Of a stretch of DNA of 21,929 nucleotides, positions 1-6,633 are shown piece by piece. The position numbers and the translations under genes are program-made. The first letter of the stretch is position 1. The number at the start of each line of letters is the position of its first letter. The notes under the pieces are model-generated. The model made no database searches. It was not told the origin of the DNA and saw nothing but the letters and a program-made list of their open reading frames with translations. This DNA is from a virus. The stretch is from positions 1-21,929 of IMG/VR virus record IMGVR_UViG_3300034121_000196, one strand, 5' to 3'.

Positions 1-71
1 TTCCTGAAGCGCCGCAGGACGACCCCATGGCAGACCTCAACGACGAACTGACGCGGAAGACGAAGGTATGA
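1..71 (+). CDS. 3' end of an unidentified upstream gene (partial)
   Basis: An open frame enters from the left edge and ends in TGA at 69-71, overlapping the ATG of the next gene (ATGA). About 22 codons are visible. They encode a hydrophilic, acidic-then-basic tail ending in ELTRKTKV. The four-base overlap matches the coupling seen throughout the operon, so this is probably the C-terminus of another virion gene; a capsid or scaffold-type gene would be usual here. Nothing in the visible part identifies the product. Confidence 0.6.
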   Translation, partial: PEAPQDDPMADLNDELTRKTKV

Positions 72-721
72 TCCTTTCCGACGTAATTACAGAGGCCCGG
101 AAGCTGCTTCAGGACACGAGTTCTGAGGCAAGCCTTCGGCGTTTCACGGATGAGGTACTCTTGGGGTTTGCCAATCAGACCTTGAAGCGCATTGCCCTGA
201 TCCGCCCGGACCTCTTTTCTTACGTCGGAACCATTACCTGCACGGCTGATGAGGTTCTCCAGTCTGCACCTTCCGACTCCATCCGCCTCATGGAAGTCTT
301 CCGTGTGCAGGGTGGCAGCGCAGTGCGCGAGACCAATCGGCAGACCATTGACCAGACTTATCCCGGATGGGTGGACGACACCGCTGGCGCTACGGTCAAC
401 TGGATGCGGCATCCCCGCAACCCGAACAAGTTCTTCATCTACCCGAAGGCTCCTGCCGCGCAGGTCCTGATTGGTGAGTACGCCAAGGCCCCGCCTGATT
501 ACGCCAGCGGAACGACGGTTGAGCTTCTGCCCGACGCCTACTTCACTACGGTGGTGGACGGCACTGTATTCTTGGCCGAGAGTATCGACAACGAGCATGT
601 GACCAACGGGCGGGCCAAGATGTTCTTCGACAGCTTCACTGCCACCCTCGATACCAACTACAAGACGCGACTCTTCACCGATCTTGATAGCGGTGGTCTG
701 GATAAGAGGGACCTGCCCTGA
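68..721 (+). CDS. Phage adaptor-like protein (DUF6682-type)
   Basis: This 217-residue protein is probably a head-tail connector that docks under the portal. The N-terminus (residues about 4-50) reads as two helices, with SDVITEARKLLQD followed by FTDEVLLGFANQTLKRIALIRPDLF. That pattern is typical of phage adaptor proteins of the DUF6682 type, where a helical bundle precedes a beta-rich part. The middle (about 100-150) has the usual NWMRHPRNPNKFFIYPKAP stretch. The start ATG overlaps the upstream stop (ATGA). The stop overlaps the next ATG (TGATG), so translation is probably coupled on both sides. The family assignment is from memory of sequence patterns. The role as adaptor is inferred from the family and from the nozzle-like gene further downstream. 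Confidence 0.65.
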   Translation: MILSDVITEARKLLQDTSSEASLRRFTDEVLLGFANQTLKRIALIRPDLFSYVGTITCTADEVLQSAPSDSIRLMEVFRVQGGSAVRETNRQTIDQTYPGWVDDTAGATVNWMRHPRNPNKFFIYPKAPAAQVLIGEYAKAPPDYASGTTVELLPDAYFTTVVDGTVFLAESIDNEHVTNGRAKMFFDSFTATLDTNYKTRLFTDLDSGGLDKRDLP

Positions 722-1389
722 TGGCTACGCGCACGTTTATCTCACTCGAAAACAAATTGGCAGCGAACGTACCGGGGTGCCCTCGCCCTACGATTGAGCA
801 GTTCGTTCGGGATATTGCCATCGAGGTTTGTGAGAAGACGCTTGTTTGGAGATACAAGCAGCCTACCATTACGCTGGTTGCCGGTACGTATGAGTATGCG
901 TACGACCTTCCGGCGAGTACTGAGATAACAGCCGTCACGCACACGAAGTTAAGTAAAGATGGTGTATTCGCTGATAGGTTGTTTCCGGCAACACAGGATG
1001 ACTTGCTTCGGATGTACCCGGACTGGCCGTCCTCTGACGTAGATAAGAGATCGCAACCGCGTTACTTGAGCCAGATCGATCCGTCCATGTTTGTTGTTGC
1101 GCCCGTACCGGATAGCAGCGTTACTTATACGGTGGATATGTTTCTGGCTCTCAAACCGTCTCTGTCTTCGACGGGTATGGAAGAGACTATATTCAACAAC
1201 TGCGAAAATCTAATCATTCACGGTGTGTTGCAACATCTGCATACAATTCCTGATAAGTCGTGGACCGACTATGGTGTTGCGTCCTATCATGCGAAACAGT
1301 ACACATACAAAACTGCTGCGAAACGGGCACAGGTTAATCTTGGTGTGGTTCGTGGCCCGATGACTGTTCAGATGAGACCGTTGGAGTAG
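721..1389 (+). CDS. Second adaptor / connector-type virion protein
   Basis: This 222-residue protein starts at the ATG of a TGATG overlap with the previous gene. Residues about 16-44 read VPGCPRPTIEQFVRDIAIEV and then CEKTLVWR. This is a recognisable block of a phage virion family commonly found beside DUF6682-type adaptors in podovirus-like genomes. It is followed by a beta-rich middle with repeated proline-containing turns (DLPAST, VAPVPDSS) and a helical C-terminal third. No catalytic motif is visible. It is probably part of the connector or tail-completion complex. Codon use differs from its neighbours, with more A/T-ending codons such as tta, agt and aaa around 930-1000 and 1190-1240. 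That may mean exchange with another phage. Confidence is good that it is a virion gene and modest for its exact position in the virion. Confidence 0.6.
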   Translation: MATRTFISLENKLAANVPGCPRPTIEQFVRDIAIEVCEKTLVWRYKQPTITLVAGTYEYAYDLPASTEITAVTHTKLSKDGVFADRLFPATQDDLLRMYPDWPSSDVDKRSQPRYLSQIDPSMFVVAPVPDSSVTYTVDMFLALKPSLSSTGMEETIFNNCENLIIHGVLQHLHTIPDKSWTDYGVASYHAKQYTYKTAAKRAQVNLGVVRGPMTVQMRPLE

Positions 1390-1397
1390 GGTAGACC

Positions 1398-2480
1398 ATG
1401 GCCGTCCTCATTAAAAACAACGCCTTCAGCACCCTTGCTTCCGGGATCGATAACTCCGTTACGTCGATTACTGTAGCAGCAGGCACGGGGTCTCTCTTCC
1501 CCGCCGCAGGCGGCGCTGACTACTTCTACGCCACGCTCATCAACACATCAAACCAACTTGAAGTTGTGAAGGTCACATCGCGCTCGACTGATACGCTGAC
1601 CGTGGTTCGTGCGCAGGATGGTACAACCGCCCGCGCATACTCTTCCGGTGCTCGTATCGAGCTTCGTGTTACCGCAGCCCTCCTCACAGATATCCGCGAC
1701 TCGATCACCCCCGCTGACGGCACGGTCACGACGGCCAAGATCGTTAACGACAATGTGACCTACGCCAAGATACAGAACGTCTCTGCTACGTCGCGCATCC
1801 TTGGGCGCAAGTCCGTAGGTGTCGGTGATGTTGAAGAGGCTACGCTCTCCGAAGTCCTAGACTTCATCGGCTCCGCAGCGCAAGGCGACATCCTTTATCG
1901 CGGAGCGTCTGCTTGGGAGCGCCTGCCTGCTGGTACAGCCAATCAGGTTCTGAGGACGGCTGGTGCTGGTGCCAACCCGTCTTGGTCCAACGCTCAGACT
2001 TTGGCTACCTCGCAATCATTAACCGGGTCTACGATTACGTTTTCGAGTATCCCAACCGGTGTTCGGCAGATTGAGGTCACGATTTCTGGGATGAGCCTAT
2101 CTTCCACCAGTGGGTTTAGGCTCCGCTTGGGCACGAGTAGCGGCTTGGCAACCTCTGGGTATAATTCCGTTAGTAAGTGTATCTTTAGCGATAGCGGCGG
2201 CGGCGGTAACATCCAAAGTGCGTATAGTAGTACCGGCTTTATATGCCTGCTATGGGACGATGCCAGTTATTTGGGGAGTGGGACGTTTACTCTTACGAAC
2301 GTGACGGGTAACACGTGGGTCGTTACACATACTCTCGGTGTATATCCTGCTGATATGTCTACAGGAATGACTTCGACTGGTGGCGGCACCGTAGCACTTG
2401 GCGGTACGCTTGACCGCGTTGCTCTTGTTCCCGTGAGCGGCACTTTTGACGCCGGTACTGCCAACATTCTCTATCTGTAA
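1398..2480 (+). CDS. Tail fibre-like protein
   Basis: This 360-residue protein has a three-part layout typical of short phage tail fibres. Residues about 6-100 form a conserved N-terminal attachment-type domain (NNAFSTLASGI, then FPA, YFYATL, LTVVRAQDGTTA, ELRVTAALL). Residues about 105-200 carry fibre-shaft motifs (VTYAKIQNVSATSRILGR, GDVEEATLSEVLDFIG, GDILYRGASAWERLPAGTA, GANPSWSNA) that recur in many phage tail proteins. Residues about 205-360 form a serine/threonine/glycine-rich beta domain, probably the receptor-binding tip. The start follows the previous stop by eight bases, with a GGAG about 11 bases upstream. The tip-coding half (about 2000-2470) looks more A/T-rich than the N-terminal half, as expected for an exchangeable receptor-binding part. 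The host receptor cannot be deduced. Confidence 0.75.
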   Translation: MAVLIKNNAFSTLASGIDNSVTSITVAAGTGSLFPAAGGADYFYATLINTSNQLEVVKVTSRSTDTLTVVRAQDGTTARAYSSGARIELRVTAALLTDIRDSITPADGTVTTAKIVNDNVTYAKIQNVSATSRILGRKSVGVGDVEEATLSEVLDFIGSAAQGDILYRGASAWERLPAGTANQVLRTAGAGANPSWSNAQTLATSQSLTGSTITFSSIPTGVRQIEVTISGMSLSSTSGFRLRLGTSSGLATSGYNSVSKCIFSDSGGGGNIQSAYSSTGFICLLWDDASYLGSGTFTLTNVTGNTWVVTHTLGVYPADMSTGMTSTGGGTVALGGTLDRVALVPVSGTFDAGTANILYL

Positions 2481-2495
2481 CCTAGCGGGGCACGT

Positions 2496-2738
2496 ATGTT
2501 TGATGACCAAGCCTTCAAGGTTCTGAACGCTCTGATGCAGTGGGTCATCATGCCTGTAACTGCGTTTGTCTGGGTGATCTACAGGCAGCAACAGAAACAC
2601 GAGACTGCAATCGCAGTTCTTCAAACGGCGACTGATACATCACGCCAAGCCCACGACCGAGAGATCAAGGAAATCCGCGAGACATCTCGCGCGATCATGG
2701 CGAAACTAGACTCAATCGAGGAGGCACTACGCAAATGA
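2496..2738 (+). CDS. Small membrane protein with coiled coil, lysis-region
   Basis: This 80-residue protein has one hydrophobic segment (residues about 8-29, from VLNALMQWVIMPVTAFVWVIY). A charged heptad-type helix (about 32-80) follows, ending in DSIEEALRK. One N-terminal membrane span plus a coiled coil resembles inner-membrane spanins or XhlA-like holin accessory proteins, though it is shorter than typical Rz and no specific family is recognised. It opens a run of small genes around an endolysin, so a lysis role is plausible. A purine-rich GCGGGG lies about five bases before the ATG. The stop overlaps the next start (ATGA at 2735). Confidence 0.65.
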   Translation: MFDDQAFKVLNALMQWVIMPVTAFVWVIYRQQQKHETAIAVLQTATDTSRQAHDREIKEIRETSRAIMAKLDSIEEALRK

Positions 2739-2899
2739 AGAAGATGATGTCCGAGTACGGCGGCAAGGAAAAGTACAAGTCCAAGGGTGCCATGAAGCGC
2801 CACGAAGGCATGGAAAAGCCCAAGATTGAGCGCATGGAACGGATGCGCGGATACAAGGACGGCGGCATGGTTGTGAAGGTCAAGGGTAAGAACTGCTAA
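2735..2899 (+). CDS. 54-residue basic protein with YKDGGMV motif
   Basis: The ATG at 2735 overlaps the previous stop (ATGA), and the TAA at 2897-2899 overlaps the ATG of the endopeptidase gene (TAATG), so this short frame fills the gap exactly. The product starts MKKMMSEYGGKEKYKSKGAM, is rich in lysine, methionine and glycine, and ends in YKDGGMVVKVKGKNC. No membrane segment is present. Similar short Lys/Gly-rich proteins ending in a DGGMV-type tail occur beside lysis or tail genes in other podovirus-like phages (from memory). The function is unknown. The DGGMV motif recurs in the internal virion protein encoded at 6634-7470, which suggests the product may be virion-associated. Confidence 0.65.
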   Translation: MKKMMSEYGGKEKYKSKGAMKRHEGMEKPKIERMERMRGYKDGGMVVKVKGKNC

Positions 2900-3306
2900 T
2901 GCAGTTAACATCCAAGGACGAAGCACATCTCAAGAGGGTCCACCCGGACCTTGCCCGTGTCATTCGCCGCGCTGCGACCATGTGGCCGCACAAGGATCAG
3001 GTGTTCTTCATCACCTGCTCCACTCGCACTTTGGAGGAACAGAAGAAGCTTATCGCTGCTGGCGCTTCGAGGACCCTGCGTTCTAGGCACCTCCCCGGTA
3101 AGACCAACAAGCTCTCTCATGCTGTTGATCTGGCAGTGCGGATGGGTAAGACCGTTAGGTGGGACGAACCGCTTTTCGTTCAGATGTCGAAGACGATCAA
3201 AGCAGCAGCGAAAGCTGAGAAGGTCACCCTTGAGTGGGGCGGTGACTGGAGGACGTTTTCGGATAAGCCCCACTACCAATTGCCGTGGAAGCAGTATCCC
3301 GGTTAA
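2899..3306 (+). CDS. M15-family endolysin (L-Ala-D-Glu / D-Ala endopeptidase type)
   Basis: This 135-residue enzyme of the peptidase M15 (VanY/T5 endolysin-like) family would cut peptide stems of peptidoglycan during lysis. Family motifs are present in order: the CSTRTLEEQKKLIAAG helix (40-55); SRH with zinc ligand His64; HAVDL with ligand Asp77; and EWGGDWRTFSDKPHYQL, where Glu112 or Asp116 is near the catalytic position and His125 is the third ligand. Phage relatives usually read SRHxxGHAVDL. Here six extra residues (68-73, KTNKLS) sit between the glycine and HAVD. The length matches single-domain phage endopeptidases. No signal peptide is present, so a holin would be needed. The start is coupled to the upstream stop (TAATG). 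Confidence 0.9.
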   Translation: MQLTSKDEAHLKRVHPDLARVIRRAATMWPHKDQVFFITCSTRTLEEQKKLIAAGASRTLRSRHLPGKTNKLSHAVDLAVRMGKTVRWDEPLFVQMSKTIKAAAKAEKVTLEWGGDWRTFSDKPHYQLPWKQYPG

Positions 3307-3319
3307 CAGGAGATAAGTT

Positions 3320-3487
3320 ATGTTCTCTAGTATTGACAAGGCACTTGTTGCGCTCGTCATGGGCCTGTTGTTCATCGTCCAGACCTACACCGGTTTCAGC
3401 ACGTCGTGGATCACCGCTGACACGGTTTCAACCATCGTTGGCCTGATCACGCCGGTTCTTGTCTGGGCGGTCCCCAACAAGAAGTGA
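3320..3487 (+). CDS. Holin-like two-span membrane protein
   Basis: This 55-residue protein has two hydrophobic segments (residues about 7-24, VALVMGLLFIV, and about 36-51, VSTIVGLITPVLVWAV). They are joined by a short polar turn (GFSTSWITAD), and the protein ends in a basic tail (PNKK). Size, topology and the position directly after the endopeptidase fit a class II-type holin that would release the endolysin to the periplasm. The start ATG has a strong AGGAG (3308-3312) seven bases upstream, one of the clearest ribosome binding sites in the operon. Its stop overlaps the GTG of the next gene. Holin function is inferred from topology and context. Confidence 0.7.
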   Translation: MFSSIDKALVALVMGLLFIVQTYTGFSTSWITADTVSTIVGLITPVLVWAVPNKK

Positions 3488-3714
3488 CTTGGCAAGAGGC
3501 CATAGCGACAATCGTCGTTCTGTCAGGGCTGGGCGCAGGAGCATTCCTGTTTGCCCAGCGCCCGTCGTTCTGGATCGAGTTTGGCGTTCGGCTGGGTCAG
3601 CGGTTGTGGCCGCTGCTTATTAAGCGTATGTCTCCCGAGAAAGAAAAAGAGTGGCGCGACTGCATTCGTCGCGGTGGTGAATGGGATCACCGCCGCAAGA
3701 AGTGTAAGGACTGA
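3484..3714 (+). CDS. Single-span basic protein of the lysis cassette
   Basis: The frame starts with GTG at 3484 inside a GTGA overlap with the holin-like gene. The 76-residue product has one N-terminal membrane segment (about 5-24, AIATIVVLSGLGAGAFLFA), an amphipathic middle (FGVRLGQRLWPLLIKR), and a highly charged C-terminus with SPEKEKEWRDCIRRGGEWDH followed by RRKKCKD, including two cysteines. The C-terminal block resembles small proteins next to holins in other alphaproteobacterial phages (from memory). A role in lysis, for example as a spanin-like or holin-modulating protein, is a guess from position. No lipobox is visible, so it is not an obvious outer-membrane spanin. Confidence 0.65.
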   Translation: MTWQEAIATIVVLSGLGAGAFLFAQRPSFWIEFGVRLGQRLWPLLIKRMSPEKEKEWRDCIRRGGEWDHRRKKCKD

Positions 3715-3719
3715 GGGCA

Positions 3720-6338
3720 ATGGCCGGTATAAAGATCACGAACTTCCTCGGCATTGCACCGAAGCTGTCGCCTGAACTTATTGGCGCGCAGTTTGCGCAG
3801 ATCGCCGTGAACCTGAACCCGTACTCGGGCGACCTGATCCCATATCGCGTGTCCAAGGAAATCGTTAACACCAACCGTGGCGCTGGCGTCAAGACGATCT
3901 ACCCGATGCGCGACCCCAACGACGCTACGGTCAACAAGTGGCTGTCGTGGACCTCGGACGTGGATATCGCTGTCCCGACGACGCTGGATGAAGAAGAGCA
4001 GCGCATCTACTATACTGGAGATGGCGTACCGAAGGTAACGGACTACAGCCTCGCTGTGTCTGGCGCTGGCCCTTACCCCGTTTCGGCTGGTAACTACGAC
4101 CTCGGCCTCCCGCTTCCAACGACCATACCATCTGCATCTGCAACAGCGTTTACCGAGAAGACCACCAGCACCGTTGCTCGTGATGGGGCCGGTATTGCTA
4201 CGGTTGTGACTTCTGCCGCGCACGGCTTGGATGTTGGGTCTCGTGTAAACGTCTCACAGTTGTCCTATCGGACGGCGACGTACGCGCGTGCTGTTACAGG
4301 TGTAGTTACTGTCACTCTAACCTCGCACGGCTATGAGACCGGTGCGCAACTCTTTATGAGTTTTGACGGTACTGGAGCGTCAAACCCTCCGACAGCGGCA
4401 GGGACGTATCCGATCACTGTAGCAACTTCTAGCACGTTTACGTTTACTGACACAGCTAACAACACGACCATCGCGGCTGGCACAAATTGCGAAATCGGTC
4501 TCTATGACTTCAACGTAGTCAATGCCGAAATCGTTACTGTCCCTAACAGCACGACGTTCACGGTCGCTTCTGCTGGTCCTAAGACTTCCACTATCACGGC
4601 GACGACCGGCAAGGTGAACCTCGCTGGCACTGTTCAGAGCCGCAAGTACGTCTACACATGGATCACCCCGTGGGGTGAGGAGTCGATCCCAAGTGAACCG
4701 TCTGATGCCGTTTACGTACGCGAAGGCCAGACTGTTACGGTTAGCGGATTGCCGACCGCCAAGCCCAGTGGTAACAACTTCATTCGCGGGTTCCGGCTTT
4801 ACCGCACCGTGGTCAGTGCCTCTCAAGGTACGCAATACTTCCTGCTGAAGACGGTGTACTTCACAAATGCAATGACGTTTGCTGCCCGCGCCGCAAATCT
4901 TGCCACGGTGAAATTCCAGCACCCACATAACCTGATCGTCGGTGACAAGATCAAGATCACAAGTACGGCCTTCGGTGGTACACCCGACACCAGCTTCAAC
5001 GTAACGGACGGCACGGTTGCTTCCGCGCCGGATAAGTACACGATTACGTACACAAGCGCCGGTTCGGACAAGGCGAACACTGCAACCTCCGCAGGTACAC
5101 TCTTCTGGGATGTGACTGAACCCGGCAAGACAACCTATAGGTACTACGAGTCCAGCACCTTTACGGACGACTTCAAGGTCGGTGGTCTGGTCTTCATACT
5201 CGACTCACTCTACGCCGACGCACCGGATGCAAACATGCAGGGCCTCACGATGGCTCACAACAACATCTTGGTCGGTTTCGTGCAGAACGAAGTTTGCTTC
5301 TCAGACCCCGGTCGCCCGTGGTCGTGGCCGTTGCGTTACCGCATTGTGGTGGAGCACAAGATCGTGGCTGTTGCCGCAGTCGGCGGTGCCATCTTTGTCC
5401 TGACGACCGAGTACCCCTATCGCTTGTACGGCGATAACCCTGCTCAGATGACCGCTACCCGGTTCGACATTCCAATGCCATGCACCTCGAAGCGAGGCGT
5501 GGTCAACATGGGCTACGGTGTTCTTTATCCAAGCTATGGTGGCATCGCGCTAATTGGGTCCGACACAGGTGCCGTCCTTGCTACGAAGTCGATCCACGAC
5601 CGGGACACATGGACTGAAGCCTGTGATCCATCGACTATCGTTGCCGAGTTCTATAACAACAAGTACTTCATGTCCCACTCTACGGGATCGATGTTGTTCG
5701 AGCGCGACGATCAGATCGGTGGCGTCATGGTGACAACGCCCATCAAGTTCAACGCTGCATACTACGACGCGCGTTACGACAAGTTCTACTATGTCACTGC
5801 TGACAGCGGTGAGATTTATGAGTGGGACGCGGACGGCCAGCCCTTGCTTGCTACCGAGTGGAAATCCAAGGTGTTCATCAACAAGGAGTACACCAACATC
5901 GGTGCGGCTCGTGTCGTGGCTGACTTCAGTACGGATCAGGACGCGCTCGATGCCATCAATGCTTTCAACGCCGCTGTCGTCGTTCACAACACCGAAATGT
6001 GGAGCCTGTCTGCTGACCTCGGTACGCTCAACGGGCAGCTTAGCTACACTGACCCAGTGACTTCGGCCTATACGATTGTCGATAACTCCATCGGTCTATC
6101 GCTGGTCAACGGGGATGTACGTACGCAGTATTCGCTTGAAGCAATAGGCGCATACTTTGTAAACTTCCGCCTATGGGCCAACAAGGTTATCGTCGCTGAC
6201 GTGGTGATCTCGGACTCGGAAGTCTTCCGGCTTCCCACGGGCTACAAGTCGGACACCTTCGAGGTCGCGGTCAGCGGTTCTGCCCGCATCCGGGCTATTC
6301 ATCTTGCAGATACACCCCAAGGTTTGGTGAACGTATGA
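3720..6338 (+). CDS. Tail nozzle / tubular protein B-like, with inserted beta modules
   Basis: This 872-residue protein begins ITNFLGIAPKLSPEL followed by AQIAVNLNPYSGDLIPYR, the usual opening of podovirus nozzle-like proteins that form the tail tip below the adaptor. After residue 300 there is a fibronectin-like stretch (SRKYVYTWITPWGEESIPSE, then FIRGFRLYRTV). It is followed by a repeat-rich part that could form the nozzle barrel (TMAHNNILVGFVQNEVCFSD, YPYRLYGDNPAQMTATRFDI). Three copies of an 'HG-x4-G' beta module sit at about 151-286 (two copies, one apparently inside the other) and 388-463. The ATG lies five bases after the previous stop, with GAGGG just upstream. The last bases overlap the next gene (ATGA). 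The nozzle role rests on sequence pattern and gene order. Confidence 0.7.
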   Translation: MAGIKITNFLGIAPKLSPELIGAQFAQIAVNLNPYSGDLIPYRVSKEIVNTNRGAGVKTIYPMRDPNDATVNKWLSWTSDVDIAVPTTLDEEEQRIYYTGDGVPKVTDYSLAVSGAGPYPVSAGNYDLGLPLPTTIPSASATAFTEKTTSTVARDGAGIATVVTSAAHGLDVGSRVNVSQLSYRTATYARAVTGVVTVTLTSHGYETGAQLFMSFDGTGASNPPTAAGTYPITVATSSTFTFTDTANNTTIAAGTNCEIGLYDFNVVNAEIVTVPNSTTFTVASAGPKTSTITATTGKVNLAGTVQSRKYVYTWITPWGEESIPSEPSDAVYVREGQTVTVSGLPTAKPSGNNFIRGFRLYRTVVSASQGTQYFLLKTVYFTNAMTFAARAANLATVKFQHPHNLIVGDKIKITSTAFGGTPDTSFNVTDGTVASAPDKYTITYTSAGSDKANTATSAGTLFWDVTEPGKTTYRYYESSTFTDDFKVGGLVFILDSLYADAPDANMQGLTMAHNNILVGFVQNEVCFSDPGRPWSWPLRYRIVVEHKIVAVAAVGGAIFVLTTEYPYRLYGDNPAQMTATRFDIPMPCTSKRGVVNMGYGVLYPSYGGIALIGSDTGAVLATKSIHDRDTWTEACDPSTIVAEFYNNKYFMSHSTGSMLFERDDQIGGVMVTTPIKFNAAYYDARYDKFYYVTADSGEIYEWDADGQPLLATEWKSKVFINKEYTNIGAARVVADFSTDQDALDAINAFNAAVVVHNTEMWSLSADLGTLNGQLSYTDPVTSAYTIVDNSIGLSLVNGDVRTQYSLEAIGAYFVNFRLWANKVIVADVVISDSEVFRLPTGYKSDTFEVAVSGSARIRAIHLADTPQGLVNV

Positions 6339-6622
6339 GTTTTGTTGCTCTACCTCCGGTCCCGATCTCTGGTCTAAGTGAAGCCGAGTTCCAGCTTCTG
6401 GCCGCGCTTACGCAGAATATCTCTGTGCTTACTGGTCAGGTTTCTTCTTCGAGTAAGGCCATTATCCCCGGACAGTTGACCCTTGGATTTGCTCCTGATG
6501 GACAGGCAAGCGGTGCGGCTAGTGACGTGGCGACCCTTACGACAGAATTACAAATCCTAATAAACGATGTACAAGCATTGCGTGATACGTTAAACATTCT
6601 GATTGCGCAGCTTCGGGCTTGA
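6335..6622 (+). CDS. Small helical virion-region protein, unknown function
   Basis: This 95-residue protein is coupled to the nozzle gene by an ATGA overlap. Its N-terminal half has a helix (SEAEFQLLAALTQNISVLTGQ). A small proline/glycine-rich middle (IIPGQLTLGFAPDGQASG) follows, then a C-terminal helix with heptad spacing of leucines and isoleucines (VATLTTELQILINDVQALRD to the end). No cysteines, membrane span or catalytic motif are visible. The shape suggests a small oligomeric virion or chaperone-like protein. I do not recognise the family. Codons such as tta, ata and aat around 6545-6600 are more A/T-rich than in flanking genes. Confidence 0.6.
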   Translation: MSFVALPPVPISGLSEAEFQLLAALTQNISVLTGQVSSSSKAIIPGQLTLGFAPDGQASGAASDVATLTTELQILINDVQALRDTLNILIAQLRA

Positions 6623-6629
6623 GGAGAGA
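6621..6629 (+). promoter_or_regulatory. Ribosome binding site deciding the 6634 start
   Basis: GAGGAGAGA lies four to eight bases before the ATG at 6634. It is the strongest Shine-Dalgarno-like sequence nearby. It favours the ATG at 6634 over the in-frame TTG at 6619, which would place this purine run inside the coding sequence. Confidence 0.65.
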
Positions 6630-6633
6630 TGTT

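Noticed and set aside
6619-6633. TTG at 6619 as start of the Gln/Pro-rich protein
   Set aside because: It would place the strong GAGGAGAGA inside the gene; the ATG at 6634 is correctly spaced from it.
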